Counted from the first letter of the stretch, positions 48,184 to 58,830 are shown. The stretch is 64,000 nucleotides of DNA from Phycisphaerales bacterium (GCA_020639095.1 JACKHH010000001.1:124001-188000); one strand, 5' to 3'. The notes: generated by a model from the letters alone, not told the origin. Translations and numbers: made by a program.

Positions 48184-50853
48184 ATGGCAGGTAGAAGTGG
48201 AGTTGGATTGAGGTGGGATGGTTTGGAGATTGTGGGAAATCGCGTACTGCGCAGGCGTAGCGGGCTCGGGCTCGCACGCGCGGTCTTATCGGCCGCCCTG
48301 GTTGTGGCGGCGGGTGGGCAAACTGCGCTGGCTGGAGGAACGTTTATCAATTCAGTCCAGGATGGGAGTTGGAATGACCCGAATACCTGGGATCTTCGCA
48401 TCCCGGATGCCTTCCTGGGCGACCAAGCGCAGATCGCGCACAACGTGACCGCCAACGGCGCTGGCCAGAACTCAAACGTTTTGAGAGTCGGGTGGGCGGA
48501 GGGCAGCGGATCGCTGACCATGTTGTCGGGTGACTTGAACCTCGACAGTTCCTTGAGCGTGGGAACAGATGGCAATTCAGGCACCGTGGACCTCAGCGGT
48601 GGGACGGTAAGTTGTGATTCGCTCGCGATCGGTCTTGGCGGACCGGGTCAATTGACCATTTCAGGTGGAGATCTCGACGTCGCTTTCAATTTAAGGATTG
48701 GAGCCGTTGGATCTATAGGGCGACTGAAGATTGTAGGTGGTAGCGCAACGCTGGCGCTTTCGGATAACGACGGCTTTTCCCACAGCGTCAACATCGGTGC
48801 GGACGGTACGCTGGAGATTACTCCAACGACAAACGATGCGTTCGGCCTCACAGCGATGGGCTGCAATCAGAGGGGGGTATTCATCGACTCCAACGGCAGC
48901 ACTTTGGAACTCGATACGTCAGTGTACTCACCGTCGCTCAACGACAGTTGGACCGTCATCACCGACTCAAGCGAAATCACCGGATCATTCGGATCGTTGA
49001 TCGCGCCTGCCGGCTTCGCCCTCGAGCAGGACATCACGACATCGGGGGAATTGATCATCCGCGTGACGCAATCCCCGTGCGACGGACTGGGCGGCGACAG
49101 CGATCACGACGGCGTGTGCGACCCCGATGACGCGTGTCCGGGTTTCGATGACCGCCTCGACTCGGATGGCGACACCGTACCGGACGCTTGCGAAGTCGAC
49201 TGTAACACCAATGGCGTCCCGGACGTTTTGGAAATCGCGGCGGGTTCGACAGCGGATTGCAACAACAACGGGGTGCCCGATACGTGCGATGTCACGGTGC
49301 TGCGCTTGGCCGATATCTCTGCCGCGGCTCCGCTCAACAGCTATGCTGCCGCCGACGATGGTTCAGATTTTGATCCCCAATTAACGACGGACAGCGCGGG
49401 CAACTGGATCGCGGTCTGGACTTCCGGCTACAACCTCGGCGGTACGATAGGAACCGAGGGAGACGTTCTCTATACGCGAAGCACGGATAACGGCGTGACA
49501 TGGACCGCCGCGGCGCCGCTGAATACGGATGCGGATACTGACGCCACGAGCGAATTCAATCCACAACTGACGACGGACCGTAACGGCAACTGGATCGCGG
49601 TATGGTCTTCTGGTGGATTGGTTCGGGGGGCGGGTGGACTCGACAATGACATATTCTACTCGCGCAGCGCGGACAACGGCGCAACCTGGACGGCGCCTGC
49701 GGCCCTGAATTCCAACGCGGCTACCGACAATGGATATGATGACGAACCTCAACTCACGACCGATGGCGCGGGCAATTGGATCGCGGTCTGGGACTCTTAC
49801 GACGACCTTGGCGGAACAATCGGGAACGACCGCGACATTCTCTATGCGCGAAGCACCGACAACGGCGCGACTTGGTCCACCGTGGCGCCGCTGAACACCA
49901 ATGCGGCAACCGACAGTGGAGGCGATGAATTCCCGCAACTGACGACGGATGGCGCAGGGAATTGGATCGCGCTTTGGAACACCGATGACGACCTTGGGGG
50001 TACCATCGGGACCGAGGGAGACATCCTCTTTTCGCGAAGCACGGACAACGGTTCAACCTGGACGGCTCCTGCTCCCTTCAATAGCAACGCAACGACTGAC
50101 TCCAGTTCAGACTATGATCAGCAGTTGACCACGGATGGCGCGGGAAACTGGGTCGCGGTTTGGTATTCCCATGACAACCTCGGGGGGACGATTGGAAACG
50201 ACTCGGATATCCTCTTCGCGCGCAGTCCCGACAATGGGGTTACCTGGACGGCTCCCGCTCCGTTGAACTCGTTTGCTGCGACTGACAGCGAGGACGATGT
50301 CGATCCCCAGCTAACGACGGACCGCATGGGGAACTGGGTTACCGTCTGGCGCAGCGAATACAGCGTTTCGGGAACAATCGGAACCGATTTGGACATTCTC
50401 TATTCGCTAAGTGCTGACAACGGCGCAACCTGGACTGCGGCCGCCCCGCTCAATTCCAACGCGGCGAACGATATCGCGTACGACGACGAGCCCCAATTGA
50501 CAACCGACGGCGCGGGCCATTGGATTCTGGTTTGGGAATCCACCGATGACCTCGCTGGGACGATCGGAACGGATCGTGACATTCTGTTCTCGCGATTCAC
50601 GCTCTCGACCACCAGCCTCGACGTGGACCTCAACGGCGTCCCGGACGAATGCGAAGTCACCTGCGGGCCTGGCGGTGACTTCGACGATGACGGCGACGTA
50701 GACCTGAGCGACTATTTGGGATTCGCCGCATGCTTTGCCGGACCGATTGAGTCGGCTGCGGGCCATTGCAGTTGCTTCGATCTGGACGTCGACGGTGACG
50801 TGGACCTGCGCGACGTCGCCCAGTTCCAGCAAAGCTTCTCCGGCCCGAACTAG
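48184..50853 (+). CDS. Secreted seven-repeat Asp-box protein with dockerin-like C-terminus (cluster gene 1)
   Basis: 889 residues from the ATG at 48184 (AAGGAG upstream). An extended signal peptide ends near TALAG. Then residues 51-290 form a beta-helix-like region with repeated [GS]G[DT]L strands, followed by TSP3-like Ca-binding loops (DSDHDGVCDPDDACPG) and CNTNGVPD linkers. Residues about 379-812 hold seven 62-residue repeats with DGAGNWIAVW and an Asp-box (STDNGATW) in six; this suggests a beta-propeller. The last 60 residues contain two EF-hand-type loops (DDDGDVDLSDY and DVDGDVDLRDV) like a dockerin. Secreted, probably surface bound. Ligand unknown. Confidence 0.85.
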   Translation: MAGRSGVGLRWDGLEIVGNRVLRRRSGLGLARAVLSAALVVAAGGQTALAGGTFINSVQDGSWNDPNTWDLRIPDAFLGDQAQIAHNVTANGAGQNSNVLRVGWAEGSGSLTMLSGDLNLDSSLSVGTDGNSGTVDLSGGTVSCDSLAIGLGGPGQLTISGGDLDVAFNLRIGAVGSIGRLKIVGGSATLALSDNDGFSHSVNIGADGTLEITPTTNDAFGLTAMGCNQRGVFIDSNGSTLELDTSVYSPSLNDSWTVITDSSEITGSFGSLIAPAGFALEQDITTSGELIIRVTQSPCDGLGGDSDHDGVCDPDDACPGFDDRLDSDGDTVPDACEVDCNTNGVPDVLEIAAGSTADCNNNGVPDTCDVTVLRLADISAAAPLNSYAAADDGSDFDPQLTTDSAGNWIAVWTSGYNLGGTIGTEGDVLYTRSTDNGVTWTAAAPLNTDADTDATSEFNPQLTTDRNGNWIAVWSSGGLVRGAGGLDNDIFYSRSADNGATWTAPAALNSNAATDNGYDDEPQLTTDGAGNWIAVWDSYDDLGGTIGNDRDILYARSTDNGATWSTVAPLNTNAATDSGGDEFPQLTTDGAGNWIALWNTDDDLGGTIGTEGDILFSRSTDNGSTWTAPAPFNSNATTDSSSDYDQQLTTDGAGNWVAVWYSHDNLGGTIGNDSDILFARSPDNGVTWTAPAPLNSFAATDSEDDVDPQLTTDRMGNWVTVWRSEYSVSGTIGTDLDILYSLSADNGATWTAAAPLNSNAANDIAYDDEPQLTTDGAGHWILVWESTDDLAGTIGTDRDILFSRFTLSTTSLDVDLNGVPDECEVTCGPGGDFDDDGDVDLSDYLGFAACFAGPIESAAGHCSCFDLDVDGDVDLRDVAQFQQSFSGPN

Positions 50854-50891
50854 CCGAGCATACCCGGCGAGTTCCGGTCGTTCTCCTTGAT

Positions 50892-50921
50892 CGAGCCGTC
50901 GCGCAACCGCGCGGCGGCTCG
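50892..50921 (+). terminator. Hairpin after cluster gene 1
   Basis: GAGCCGTCGCGC and GCGCGGCGGCTC pair around AACC. No T-run follows. Near-identical hairpins end genes 2 and 3 at 53608 and 58696, each preceded by CTCCTTGATC. Confidence 0.75.
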
Positions 50922-51026
50922 TCGCATGCGCCTCAGACGCGCTACCATCCGGCCGCCCTCATGCAATCTCGATATCCGCACTCCTAGGGCCGCCAACGCG
51001 GTTTCCCGCCATCTCAGAGAAATCTT

Positions 51027-51055
51027 TGTCCCCGCTCGGGACCTGTTTTCGTGTT
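51027..51055 (+). promoter_or_regulatory. Proposed ECF-type promoter, cluster gene 2
   Basis: TGTCCCC at 51027-51033, 16 bases, CGTGTT at 51050-51055, then CGGGGTGAGGACCGG. 70 bases upstream of the start codon. Confidence 0.7.
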
Positions 51056-51124
51056 CGGGGTGAGGACCGGATGAAAGCCCGCGAGGCGGACCGGATCGAG
51101 AAGCCACGAATCAAGGAGATTCCA

Positions 51125-53569
51125 ATGATGCCTTTCAAATGCACATTCAACATCGTCCTGGCGAGCCTGGTGCTCGCGATCAGCATCTTGCCCGCAACCG
51201 CCGACGGCCCGGATGCGTTCAGCATTGCGGCGGCTGAAACCTGCACGAGCAATGACGACTGCAACGGTAACGGCGTGCCCGACGACTGCGATCTCGACAG
51301 CATCGGCCGCTTGGAAAAGTTTTCGCCCATCCACGGTGACGATTTCGTCCTGAACGGCAGCGCGACGCTCAATAACTTCAACGTTCGCCTTACCCAGGCG
51401 GTTGAGGGTCAGAACGGATCGGTCATCTTCGATCCGGTCACCTCCGATCCGATCGACGAATTCTTCGCGGAGTTCGACTTCAAGATGGGCGGGGGCAATG
51501 GCGCTGACGGAATAAGCTTTGTCCTCATCGATGCGGACCTTACCGGCAACGATCTCCTGCCCGGCGAGGGCGGAGGGAACCAGCCGCTGTCGCTTTCGCT
51601 CGATACCTACATGGGAAACGCAGCCGGTGGAAACCACGCCATCCTGCGCAGTTACGGAATCGAACTCGCCAGCGTCGAGGTGCCGCACACCCTGGACGAC
51701 GACGCTTGGCAGCACGCTGCGATCGAGTTCAGCGATGGCGCGGTCACGGTCGTTCTCACCGACGCCGCGCTGAACGACTTTACCGCATTCAGCGATGTCG
51801 CCGTCCCGAGCTTTACGCCGATACGTGCGGGCTTCGGTTTCGGTGGCCGCACCGGATCCGTAACGAACGTTCATCGCGTTGACAACGTGCGGTTCAGGAT
51901 CGATCGCCCCAACGACTGCGATGCCAACGGTACGCCCGACGAGTGTGACATCGCCGGCGGCACGTCGGCCGATTGCAACACGAACGGTGTGCCCGACGTT
52001 TGCGATACCGCACCAAAGGCTCCGTTGGTTGCCTCGGCACCGGCGCCACTCAACAGCAATGCGTTCAGCGACACCGGCGCGGATTCTTCTCCGCGTCTGG
52101 CGACGGACGGGGCCGGCCACTGGATCGCGACCTGGCACTCGCCCAATCATCTCGGCGGGGCGATCGGAACCGATTACGATGTCCACTATTCGCGCAGCGC
52201 CGACGATGGCGCAACGTGGAGCGCCCCGGCGTATTTGAATTCCTACGCGGCCACCGACAATTCAGACGATGGGAATTCCCAGGTGGCAACCGATGGCGCA
52301 GGTCTTTGGATCGCCGTCTGGGAAGCCTTCGGCGACCTCGGGGGAACAATCGGGACCGAATCGGACATCCTCTACGCGCGAAGCATGGACAACGGCGCCA
52401 CTTGGTCCGCCCCTTCGCCGTTGAACACCAATGCAGCGACCGATTCCGGATACGACACCAGGCCCCAACTGACGACAGACGGTGGCGGCAATTGGATTGC
52501 GGTCTGGGCCACGTCCGATGACCTTGGCGGGACCATCGGAACCGACAACGACATCGTTTATGCGCAAAGCACGGACGACGGAGTAACCTGGAGTGCTCCA
52601 GCGCCACTGCATGTGGATGCGGCCACCGACTCTGCACATGATGGTGATCCCCAGGTGTCGACCGACGGCGCGGGTAACTGGGTGGTGGTCTGGTCGTACA
52701 GAGACAATCTCGGAGGAACGCTCGGAACCGACGACGACATCGTCTATTCGCGAAGTACCGATGGCGGCGCCACCTGGTCATCCCCAGCGCCGCTGAATTC
52801 CAATGCGGATACCGATATCGGAGACGATTTCAGGCCCCAATTGACGACCGACGGCGCAGGCAACTGGATTGCCGTCTGGGCTTCCGACGACGACCTCGGT
52901 GTGACGATTGGAACCGATGTCGATGTTCTCTACTCGCGCAGCACCGACGGTGCCGCGACATGGAGCACCGCTGCGCCACTGAATGCCAACGCAGCCTCCG
53001 ATTCTGGTTTCGATGTCGATTGCCAGGTGACGATTGGCGGCACGGGGGATTGGATTGCGGTCTGGTCCTCGAGCGGCAATCCCGACGGGACAATCGGTGC
53101 GGACCCGGACCTCCTCTACTCACGGAGCAGCAACCGCGGCGCCACTTGGTCCTTTCCCGCCCCGCTGAACGCCGAGGCCATGACGGATTCTGGGGGAGAC
53201 TACGGTCCCCAAGTGGCCACCGACGGCGCCGGCAACTGGCTCGCGGTCTGGGAATCCTACGACGATCTCGGCGGAACGATCGGAACCGATTCGGACATCC
53301 TGTGGACGCGGTTCTCGCTCACGCACACGAGTTTGGACGGCAACCACAACGGCGTCCCCGACGAATGCGAAGCGGCCTGCGGTGTCGGCGGCGATTTCGA
53401 CGACGACGGTGACGTGGACCTGACCGACTACTTGAGTTTTGCCGCATGCCTGGGAGGGCCCGCGGAATCGGCTGACGGTGTCTGTGCTTGCTTCGATCTG
53501 GACAGTGATGGCGACGTGGACCTGCGCGACGTCGCCTACTTCCAAGGAAGCTTCTCCGGCCCGAACTAG
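51125..53569 (+). CDS. Secreted lectin-like/seven-repeat Asp-box/dockerin protein (cluster gene 2)
   Basis: 814 residues from the ATG at 51125 (AAGGAG site). Signal peptide MMPFKCTFNIVLASL to ATA. About 62-260: a beta-sandwich resembling L-type lectin domains (MGGGNGADGISFVLID, TPIRAGFGFGGRTG). A CNTNGVPD linker leads to seven repeats (about 302-735) as in gene 1, and a C-terminal pair of EF-hand loops (DDDGDVDLTDY; DSDGDVDLRDV). Leader and signal peptide are almost the same as in gene 4. Likely bound at the cell surface; sugar binding is inferred from the fold. Confidence 0.85.
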   Translation: MMPFKCTFNIVLASLVLAISILPATADGPDAFSIAAAETCTSNDDCNGNGVPDDCDLDSIGRLEKFSPIHGDDFVLNGSATLNNFNVRLTQAVEGQNGSVIFDPVTSDPIDEFFAEFDFKMGGGNGADGISFVLIDADLTGNDLLPGEGGGNQPLSLSLDTYMGNAAGGNHAILRSYGIELASVEVPHTLDDDAWQHAAIEFSDGAVTVVLTDAALNDFTAFSDVAVPSFTPIRAGFGFGGRTGSVTNVHRVDNVRFRIDRPNDCDANGTPDECDIAGGTSADCNTNGVPDVCDTAPKAPLVASAPAPLNSNAFSDTGADSSPRLATDGAGHWIATWHSPNHLGGAIGTDYDVHYSRSADDGATWSAPAYLNSYAATDNSDDGNSQVATDGAGLWIAVWEAFGDLGGTIGTESDILYARSMDNGATWSAPSPLNTNAATDSGYDTRPQLTTDGGGNWIAVWATSDDLGGTIGTDNDIVYAQSTDDGVTWSAPAPLHVDAATDSAHDGDPQVSTDGAGNWVVVWSYRDNLGGTLGTDDDIVYSRSTDGGATWSSPAPLNSNADTDIGDDFRPQLTTDGAGNWIAVWASDDDLGVTIGTDVDVLYSRSTDGAATWSTAAPLNANAASDSGFDVDCQVTIGGTGDWIAVWSSSGNPDGTIGADPDLLYSRSSNRGATWSFPAPLNAEAMTDSGGDYGPQVATDGAGNWLAVWESYDDLGGTIGTDSDILWTRFSLTHTSLDGNHNGVPDECEAACGVGGDFDDDGDVDLTDYLSFAACLGGPAESADGVCACFDLDSDGDVDLRDVAYFQGSFSGPN

Positions 53570-53607
53570 CCCAAGTTATCCGGTGAGTTCCGGTCAGTCT
53601 CCTTGAT

Positions 53608-53636
53608 CGAGCCGTCGCGCGCTTGCGCGGCGGCTC
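53608..53636 (+). terminator. Hairpin after cluster gene 2
   Basis: CGAGCCGTCGCGC and GCGCGGCGGCTCG around GCTT, same as after gene 1. Confidence 0.75.
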
Positions 53637-53742
53637 GTCTCATGCGCTGGTATCGCAATCTCGCCCCAACACCGCCAGGTAGCCTTCGAAATCGCCGATT
53701 TTGGGACCGCCAATACGGATTTCCAGGTTTGTGAAAAAACTC

Positions 53743-53771
53743 TGTCCCCATCTGCGACGCGTTTTCGTGTT
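53743..53771 (+). promoter_or_regulatory. Proposed ECF-type promoter, cluster gene 3
   Basis: TGTCCCC at 53743-53749, 16 bases, CGTGTT at 53766-53771, then CGGGGTGAGGACCAG. 75 bases upstream of the start codon; the stretch between differs from the other genes. Confidence 0.7.
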
Positions 53772-53845
53772 CGGGGTGAGGACCAGACAACCCACCGCCG
53801 ACCATGTGGCGGACCCGAACAACTGCACACAAGGAGAATCAGAGG

Positions 53846-56800
53846 ATGAATCTGAGACCGATACGCAATGCCTTCCTTGCCGGCTTGGTGGTCATGGCGT
53901 GCCTGACACAGGCGATGGGACAGGAATTCTCAAACCCGGCGTTTATCAACATTCCACCGGTTGAGCAGAGCCCCTACCCGCCCTACCCGGGAAATGGCTT
54001 TACGAAAAACATCGCCAACCCCTATCCGAGCGAGATCGTCGTATCCGGTGTTACCGAACCGTTCGCGCTGGAAGTGACGATCCATGGCTACTCCCACACC
54101 AATCCGATCAAGACGGACATCCTCCTCGTGCCGCCGCCCGAGTACCCCAATCGGTCCGTGGTACTGATGCACGATATTCAGGCGAGCAACGATGCCGTGA
54201 ATGCCACGTTGACGTTCGCGGACGGGGCACCGTCGCTTTCTTCGCCGGTCGTCACTGGGACCTACCGACCCACGATGGTCGGTACCCGGCCCGAATTCCT
54301 TGATCCCGCTCCATTCCCGAATCCGCCGTATGCGACAGATTTCTCGGCGATTTACAACATGAACATCAACAATGTGAACGGCACGTGGCGCCTCTACGTC
54401 ATGAACTGGGGCTACCAGGGGTATCTGTTCGGAGACGCCGGTCAGATCTCGGGGGGATGGACCATCCGGTTTGTTCACGACACGGACGGAGACGGATACT
54501 TCGACAACCAGGACAACTGCCCCGACATTTACAACCCCGAACAGGAAGACGACGACTACGATGGCGTGGGCAACCCATGCGACATGTGCCCGCTCAATGC
54601 GAACCCCGATCAGGCCGATGGCGACGGCGATGGTTTCGGCGATGCGTGCGACAACTGCCCGTTGATCGCCAACAGCGATCAAGCGAACAACGACGACGAT
54701 TTCTTCGGCGACGTTTGTGACAACTGCCCTGACGCCACCAACGGCCTGCAGACCGACGCAGACAGCGACGGATTTGGCGACGCCTGCGACACGTACTCCG
54801 GCATCAACATCGAGAACATCACGCAGGGCACCGCGCATCCCACGATTCAGTCCGCGATCGATGCCGCATTCAACGGCGACAAAATCGTGCTGGGGCCCTG
54901 CGATTTCTATGAAGACAACATCACCTTCCCCAATGGACTCAACGTCACCGTTCGCGGTGCGGGGATGGATCAAACTTTTCTGCACGGTGGCGACGACGAT
55001 TCCGATTTCGTGCTTGGCATTCAAAACACGAATCAGACCAGCGCAACACTAATCTCCAATATGACCATCACCAACTCGGGCGCCACGGCGATTCGCACGA
55101 ACAATACCGACCCCACGATCCGACTGGTCAGATTTCAAGATGTCACGGGTGGAAACGCGCTCGATCTGCGCGGTGGTTCGCGGGTCGATCGCTGCATTTT
55201 CACCGGCGCGACATCGAACTATCAGACGGTGTACGTTGCTCACGAGTCGGAAGCAATGCCCACGTTCTACCAGTGTTTGTTCGCAAACAATGAAGTTACT
55301 TACGACCTGGTGATTGACGATCCCGTGACGTGCCGGGTGATCAATTGTACGCTCGCGGGCGGAAGTTCCGGTGCCATTCAGGTCCGGTCCGGCGCTCAAC
55401 TGGACATGTACAACTCGATCATTCTCCACCAAATGAATGTGTCGGGTACGTTGAATGCCGATTCGAACATCTTTAACGGCGCGACGGGAAACAATATCGA
55501 CGGTCGGCCGACCTTCGTGGATGAAGCCGGCGGCGATTATCACCTGGCGCCCGGATCGCTCGGAATCGACGCCGCGAATGAAATTCCCATCATTGGAACG
55601 GGAGTCAACTACGACTTGGCGGGCGACCCGCGCTACGTCGACGACGCGGGCACGGTCAACACCGGCTATGGATTCTTCGAGTACCTGGACATGGGGGCGT
55701 ACGAGTTTCAGGGACTCACCGACAGCGACAACGATGGCGTTGGCGACGCGGACGACAGGTGCCCGGGCTATAACGATTCCATCGACGCCGACACCGATGG
55801 CGTTCCCGATCAATGCGACGCGTGCCCCGGCTATGACGATTTCGAGGATGCCGACGGTGACGGTGCTCCCGACCATTGCGACCCGTGTCCCGAATTCGCG
55901 AATGAAAGCGACATGGACTCTGACGGTGACGGCACGCTCGATGATTGCGACACCTGCCCCATCTTCGACAACCGCGTTGACGTTGACGGCGACGGTGTCC
56001 CCGACGGCTGCGACATTTGCCCCGGATATGACGACGCAACCCAAGCCGACATGTGTGCTGATCCGCAAGTGGTCACGAGACCGCTGGACCTAAACGAAAG
56101 CGACCGCTACCGGTTGCTCTTCGTGACCGATGCGCGCACGAAGGCGACGTCGAATGACATTGCCTACTACAACGCACTCGCCGCCGCCGACGCCGCCAAT
56201 GTCCCCAGGCTGAACGCGCTCGGCACCGAATGGAAAGCGCTGGTCTCGACGTCGACGATCGACGCGCGCGACAACACCGACACCAATTTCAATGTGACGA
56301 ACGGAGTACCGATCTATCTCGTCGACGGCACGCGTTTGGCGAATGACTATGCACACCTCTGGAATCAGAGTGGTCCCTACCCCGTCTCGCCGTCGATTAC
56401 TTCCGGGCTCAATGGAGCGGCGGTTCGCGTCTGGACCGGTACGCATCGAACCGGTGTGCAACAGGTCCCGATGGGTGCGACGGGCAGCGAATCGACTCGT
56501 GGATATCCCTATTACAAAGGCGGGGCCTGTTGGGGATACGAGGAGGCCCATCAATCGGGCCTTAATCCGATCTACGTCATCAGTGAAATCCTGCAAGTTC
56601 CCTGCGTGGCTGATTCCGACGGTGACGGGGTGTGCGACTCATCCGATATTTGCCTCGGGTTTGATGACTTCAACGACGCGGATGGCGACGGTGTTCCCGA
56701 CGGTTGCGATATGTGCGAAGGGTACGACGACGCTTTCGATTGCGATAGCAATGGAATTCCCGACGGTTGCGATCTCGATCATCGTGGTCGATTCGACAAC

Positions 56801-58660
56801 TTCAGTTCGACCAATGGCGCACACTATACTTTGAATCAGAATGCCAACACGTCGGTCGTCGTCGAAAACGGATCAGTCCGACTAACCGAAGTGCTACAAG
56901 GTCAGAAGGGTTCGGTGATCTTTGAACCGGTACTCGCGGAACCGATCGCGGATTTCACCGTCGAATTCGACTACTGGATGGGCGGCGGTAATGGCGCCGA
57001 CGGCATGGCTTTCGCGTTAATCGACGCGGATTCGACCGGGATGAATGTGCTCTTCGGCGAAAGCGGCGACAACCAGCCGCTGGTGGTCAGCTTGGATACG
57101 TACCGCGGCGGCCCCGCCGGTGGTAACCATGCCCTGCTCATCAGCTATGGGCAAACGCTCGCGGACGTGCTCGTGGATCACCAACTGGATAACGCTCAAT
57201 GGCAACATGCGTGGTTCGCCTTTGAAAACGGTGCCGCGACACTGGTGCTCTACGATAGCGAAGGCAACGCGGCCACCATCTTCTCCGATGTGGCGGTACC
57301 GGGGTTCGCGCCAATCCGCGCTCGCTACGGTTTCGGCGCCCGCACCGGAGGCGTTACCAACGAACACCGCGTGGACAATGTTCTGTTCTTGGTGACTTCC
57401 ACGACCAATGACTGCAACACGAATGGAATTCCCGATACCTGCGAAGCGGGCGGCAACGTCGATAGTGATGGTGACGGCATTTATGACCTCTGCGACACAT
57501 GCCCGCTCTCGCCGAATGTCTGGAGTGTGACGCGGAACACTTACCACGCAACGATTCAGAATGCGATCGACGCGTCGTCTAGTGGCGACGTGATAGAACT
57601 CGGCGCCTGCGTGTTCGTCGAACGCGACCTCAAACTGGACAACAAGAGCATCACACTTCGCGGCCAAGATGCCGAATCGACGATCATCGACGGGAACGGT
57701 GTCGCGGGGAGAATCTTGGATATTATCAATGGTGGAAACAACGTGATAGAGGACATCACATTTCGCAATGGGCTGAGAATCGGTTCCGTTGGAGGCGCGG
57801 CGCTCACCGTTCGCAATAGTTCCGTGGCGACGATTCGGCGATGTCGCTTTGAGAATAACGAGGCGCGTGAGGGCGCAGGAGGTGCGATACGACTGAATGG
57901 CGGCTCCACGAGCACGTTCCAAGAATGCGCGTTCCATGGGAATAAATCAAATGTCGGTGAATCCGCGGTATTTCTCCTTGACTCGCAAACCACCGCCAGC
58001 TTTGTAAACACGTTATTCGCGGGCAACGGTGGTAATGTCGCACAAACGATCCGATGCAAAGAAGGATCCATGACCTTTGCCAATTGTACATTCGCCGATA
58101 CGTTGGACGATCGCGTCTTGAGGACAGGTTCGGGCGGAGTTATTACGATCAAGAACTGCGTGCATGACTTGACCTCGGTGCCCGATGCGGACATCGCGGC
58201 TGAACGATGCCTCTATCACGGCGCGACCGGTGACAATATCGATGGCGTGCCGACATTCGTTGACGATGCGAATGGTGACTTTCGATTGGCACCCGGCTCG
58301 CTGGGTGTCGACGCTGCTGACTACCATGCGTACATCGCAGTCAATGGTGATGCGACCGATTTGAACGGCGATCCACGCGCACACGACGATACGGGATACG
58401 CCGACACCGGCAGCGGCGCCGTAACCTACCTCGACATGGGTGCATTCGAATTCCAGGGCATGACTGAATGCGGCGTTGGTGGTGATATTGGCAACGACGG
58501 CGACGTGGACCTCGCGGACTACGCCCGATTTGCAAGCTGCCTGAGTGGTCCGTCGGGCGGACTCGCGCCGAACTGTGCCTGCTTCGACCAGGACAACGAC
58601 GGCGATGTGGACATGGTGGATTATTCCAAGTTCCAAGTGAGCTTTACCGGGTCGAACTAG
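53846..58660 (+). CDS. Giant secreted multidomain protein: P-domain, TSP3, beta-helices, lectin-like, dockerin (cluster gene 3)
   Basis: 1604 residues from the ATG at 53846 (AAGGAG, 13 bases earlier). Signal peptide to AMGQ. In order (about): proprotein-convertase P-like domain 35-200, TSP3 repeats 200-305, right-handed beta-helix 305-610 (TIQSAIDAAFNGDKIVLG), TSP3 610-720, a domain 720-905 (YRLLFVTDARTKATSNDIAY) that I recall from planctomycete secreted proteins but cannot name, lectin-like 970-1180 (MGGGNGADGMAFALID), second beta-helix 1215-1540 (NRNTYHATIQ-like start), and dockerin-like EF-hands (NDGDVDLADY; DNDGDVDMVDY). It has no Asp-box repeats. It shares lectin and dockerin parts with its neighbours. 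Confidence 0.85.
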   Translation: MNLRPIRNAFLAGLVVMACLTQAMGQEFSNPAFINIPPVEQSPYPPYPGNGFTKNIANPYPSEIVVSGVTEPFALEVTIHGYSHTNPIKTDILLVPPPEYPNRSVVLMHDIQASNDAVNATLTFADGAPSLSSPVVTGTYRPTMVGTRPEFLDPAPFPNPPYATDFSAIYNMNINNVNGTWRLYVMNWGYQGYLFGDAGQISGGWTIRFVHDTDGDGYFDNQDNCPDIYNPEQEDDDYDGVGNPCDMCPLNANPDQADGDGDGFGDACDNCPLIANSDQANNDDDFFGDVCDNCPDATNGLQTDADSDGFGDACDTYSGINIENITQGTAHPTIQSAIDAAFNGDKIVLGPCDFYEDNITFPNGLNVTVRGAGMDQTFLHGGDDDSDFVLGIQNTNQTSATLISNMTITNSGATAIRTNNTDPTIRLVRFQDVTGGNALDLRGGSRVDRCIFTGATSNYQTVYVAHESEAMPTFYQCLFANNEVTYDLVIDDPVTCRVINCTLAGGSSGAIQVRSGAQLDMYNSIILHQMNVSGTLNADSNIFNGATGNNIDGRPTFVDEAGGDYHLAPGSLGIDAANEIPIIGTGVNYDLAGDPRYVDDAGTVNTGYGFFEYLDMGAYEFQGLTDSDNDGVGDADDRCPGYNDSIDADTDGVPDQCDACPGYDDFEDADGDGAPDHCDPCPEFANESDMDSDGDGTLDDCDTCPIFDNRVDVDGDGVPDGCDICPGYDDATQADMCADPQVVTRPLDLNESDRYRLLFVTDARTKATSNDIAYYNALAAADAANVPRLNALGTEWKALVSTSTIDARDNTDTNFNVTNGVPIYLVDGTRLANDYAHLWNQSGPYPVSPSITSGLNGAAVRVWTGTHRTGVQQVPMGATGSESTRGYPYYKGGACWGYEEAHQSGLNPIYVISEILQVPCVADSDGDGVCDSSDICLGFDDFNDADGDGVPDGCDMCEGYDDAFDCDSNGIPDGCDLDHRGRFDNFSSTNGAHYTLNQNANTSVVVENGSVRLTEVLQGQKGSVIFEPVLAEPIADFTVEFDYWMGGGNGADGMAFALIDADSTGMNVLFGESGDNQPLVVSLDTYRGGPAGGNHALLISYGQTLADVLVDHQLDNAQWQHAWFAFENGAATLVLYDSEGNAATIFSDVAVPGFAPIRARYGFGARTGGVTNEHRVDNVLFLVTSTTNDCNTNGIPDTCEAGGNVDSDGDGIYDLCDTCPLSPNVWSVTRNTYHATIQNAIDASSSGDVIELGACVFVERDLKLDNKSITLRGQDAESTIIDGNGVAGRILDIINGGNNVIEDITFRNGLRIGSVGGAALTVRNSSVATIRRCRFENNEAREGAGGAIRLNGGSTSTFQECAFHGNKSNVGESAVFLLDSQTTASFVNTLFAGNGGNVAQTIRCKEGSMTFANCTFADTLDDRVLRTGSGGVITIKNCVHDLTSVPDADIAAERCLYHGATGDNIDGVPTFVDDANGDFRLAPGSLGVDAADYHAYIAVNGDATDLNGDPRAHDDTGYADTGSGAVTYLDMGAFEFQGMTECGVGGDIGNDGDVDLADYARFASCLSGPSGGLAPNCACFDQDNDGDVDMVDYSKFQVSFTGSN

Positions 58661-58695
58661 CCACCGCCGATCACCCACATAGTTTTCTCCTTGAT

Positions 58696-58725
58696 CGAGC
58701 CGCCGCGCACTCGCGCGGCGGCTCG
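58696..58725 (+). terminator. Hairpin after cluster gene 3
   Basis: CGAGCCGCCGCGC and GCGCGGCGGCTCG around ACTC. Compared with genes 1 and 2, one stem pair changed from T-G to C-G, keeping the stem. Confidence 0.75.
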
Positions 58726-58830
58726 TCGCATGCGCCGGCTTCAAAGTCCTGCCCAACTACTCTTAGGCAGCCGCAAAATCGCTGTTCTCGGCACCGCCAC
58801 CGCGGTTCCCTCGCGTCTCAGAGAAATCTT

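Noticed and set aside
49320..50620. Sialidase function for the Asp-box proteins
   Set aside because: Asp-boxes are structural. The Arg triad and other active-site residues of sialidases were not found.
54820..55700. Pectate lyase activity for the beta-helix parts of gene 3
   Set aside because: Only the helix repeat pattern is visible; no catalytic residues could be identified.
55990..56225. Extra copies of TGTCCCC within gene 3
   Set aside because: TGTCCCC occurs near 55995 and 56198 but is not followed by CGTGT after 16 bases. My search of the rest of the window was by eye and not exhaustive.
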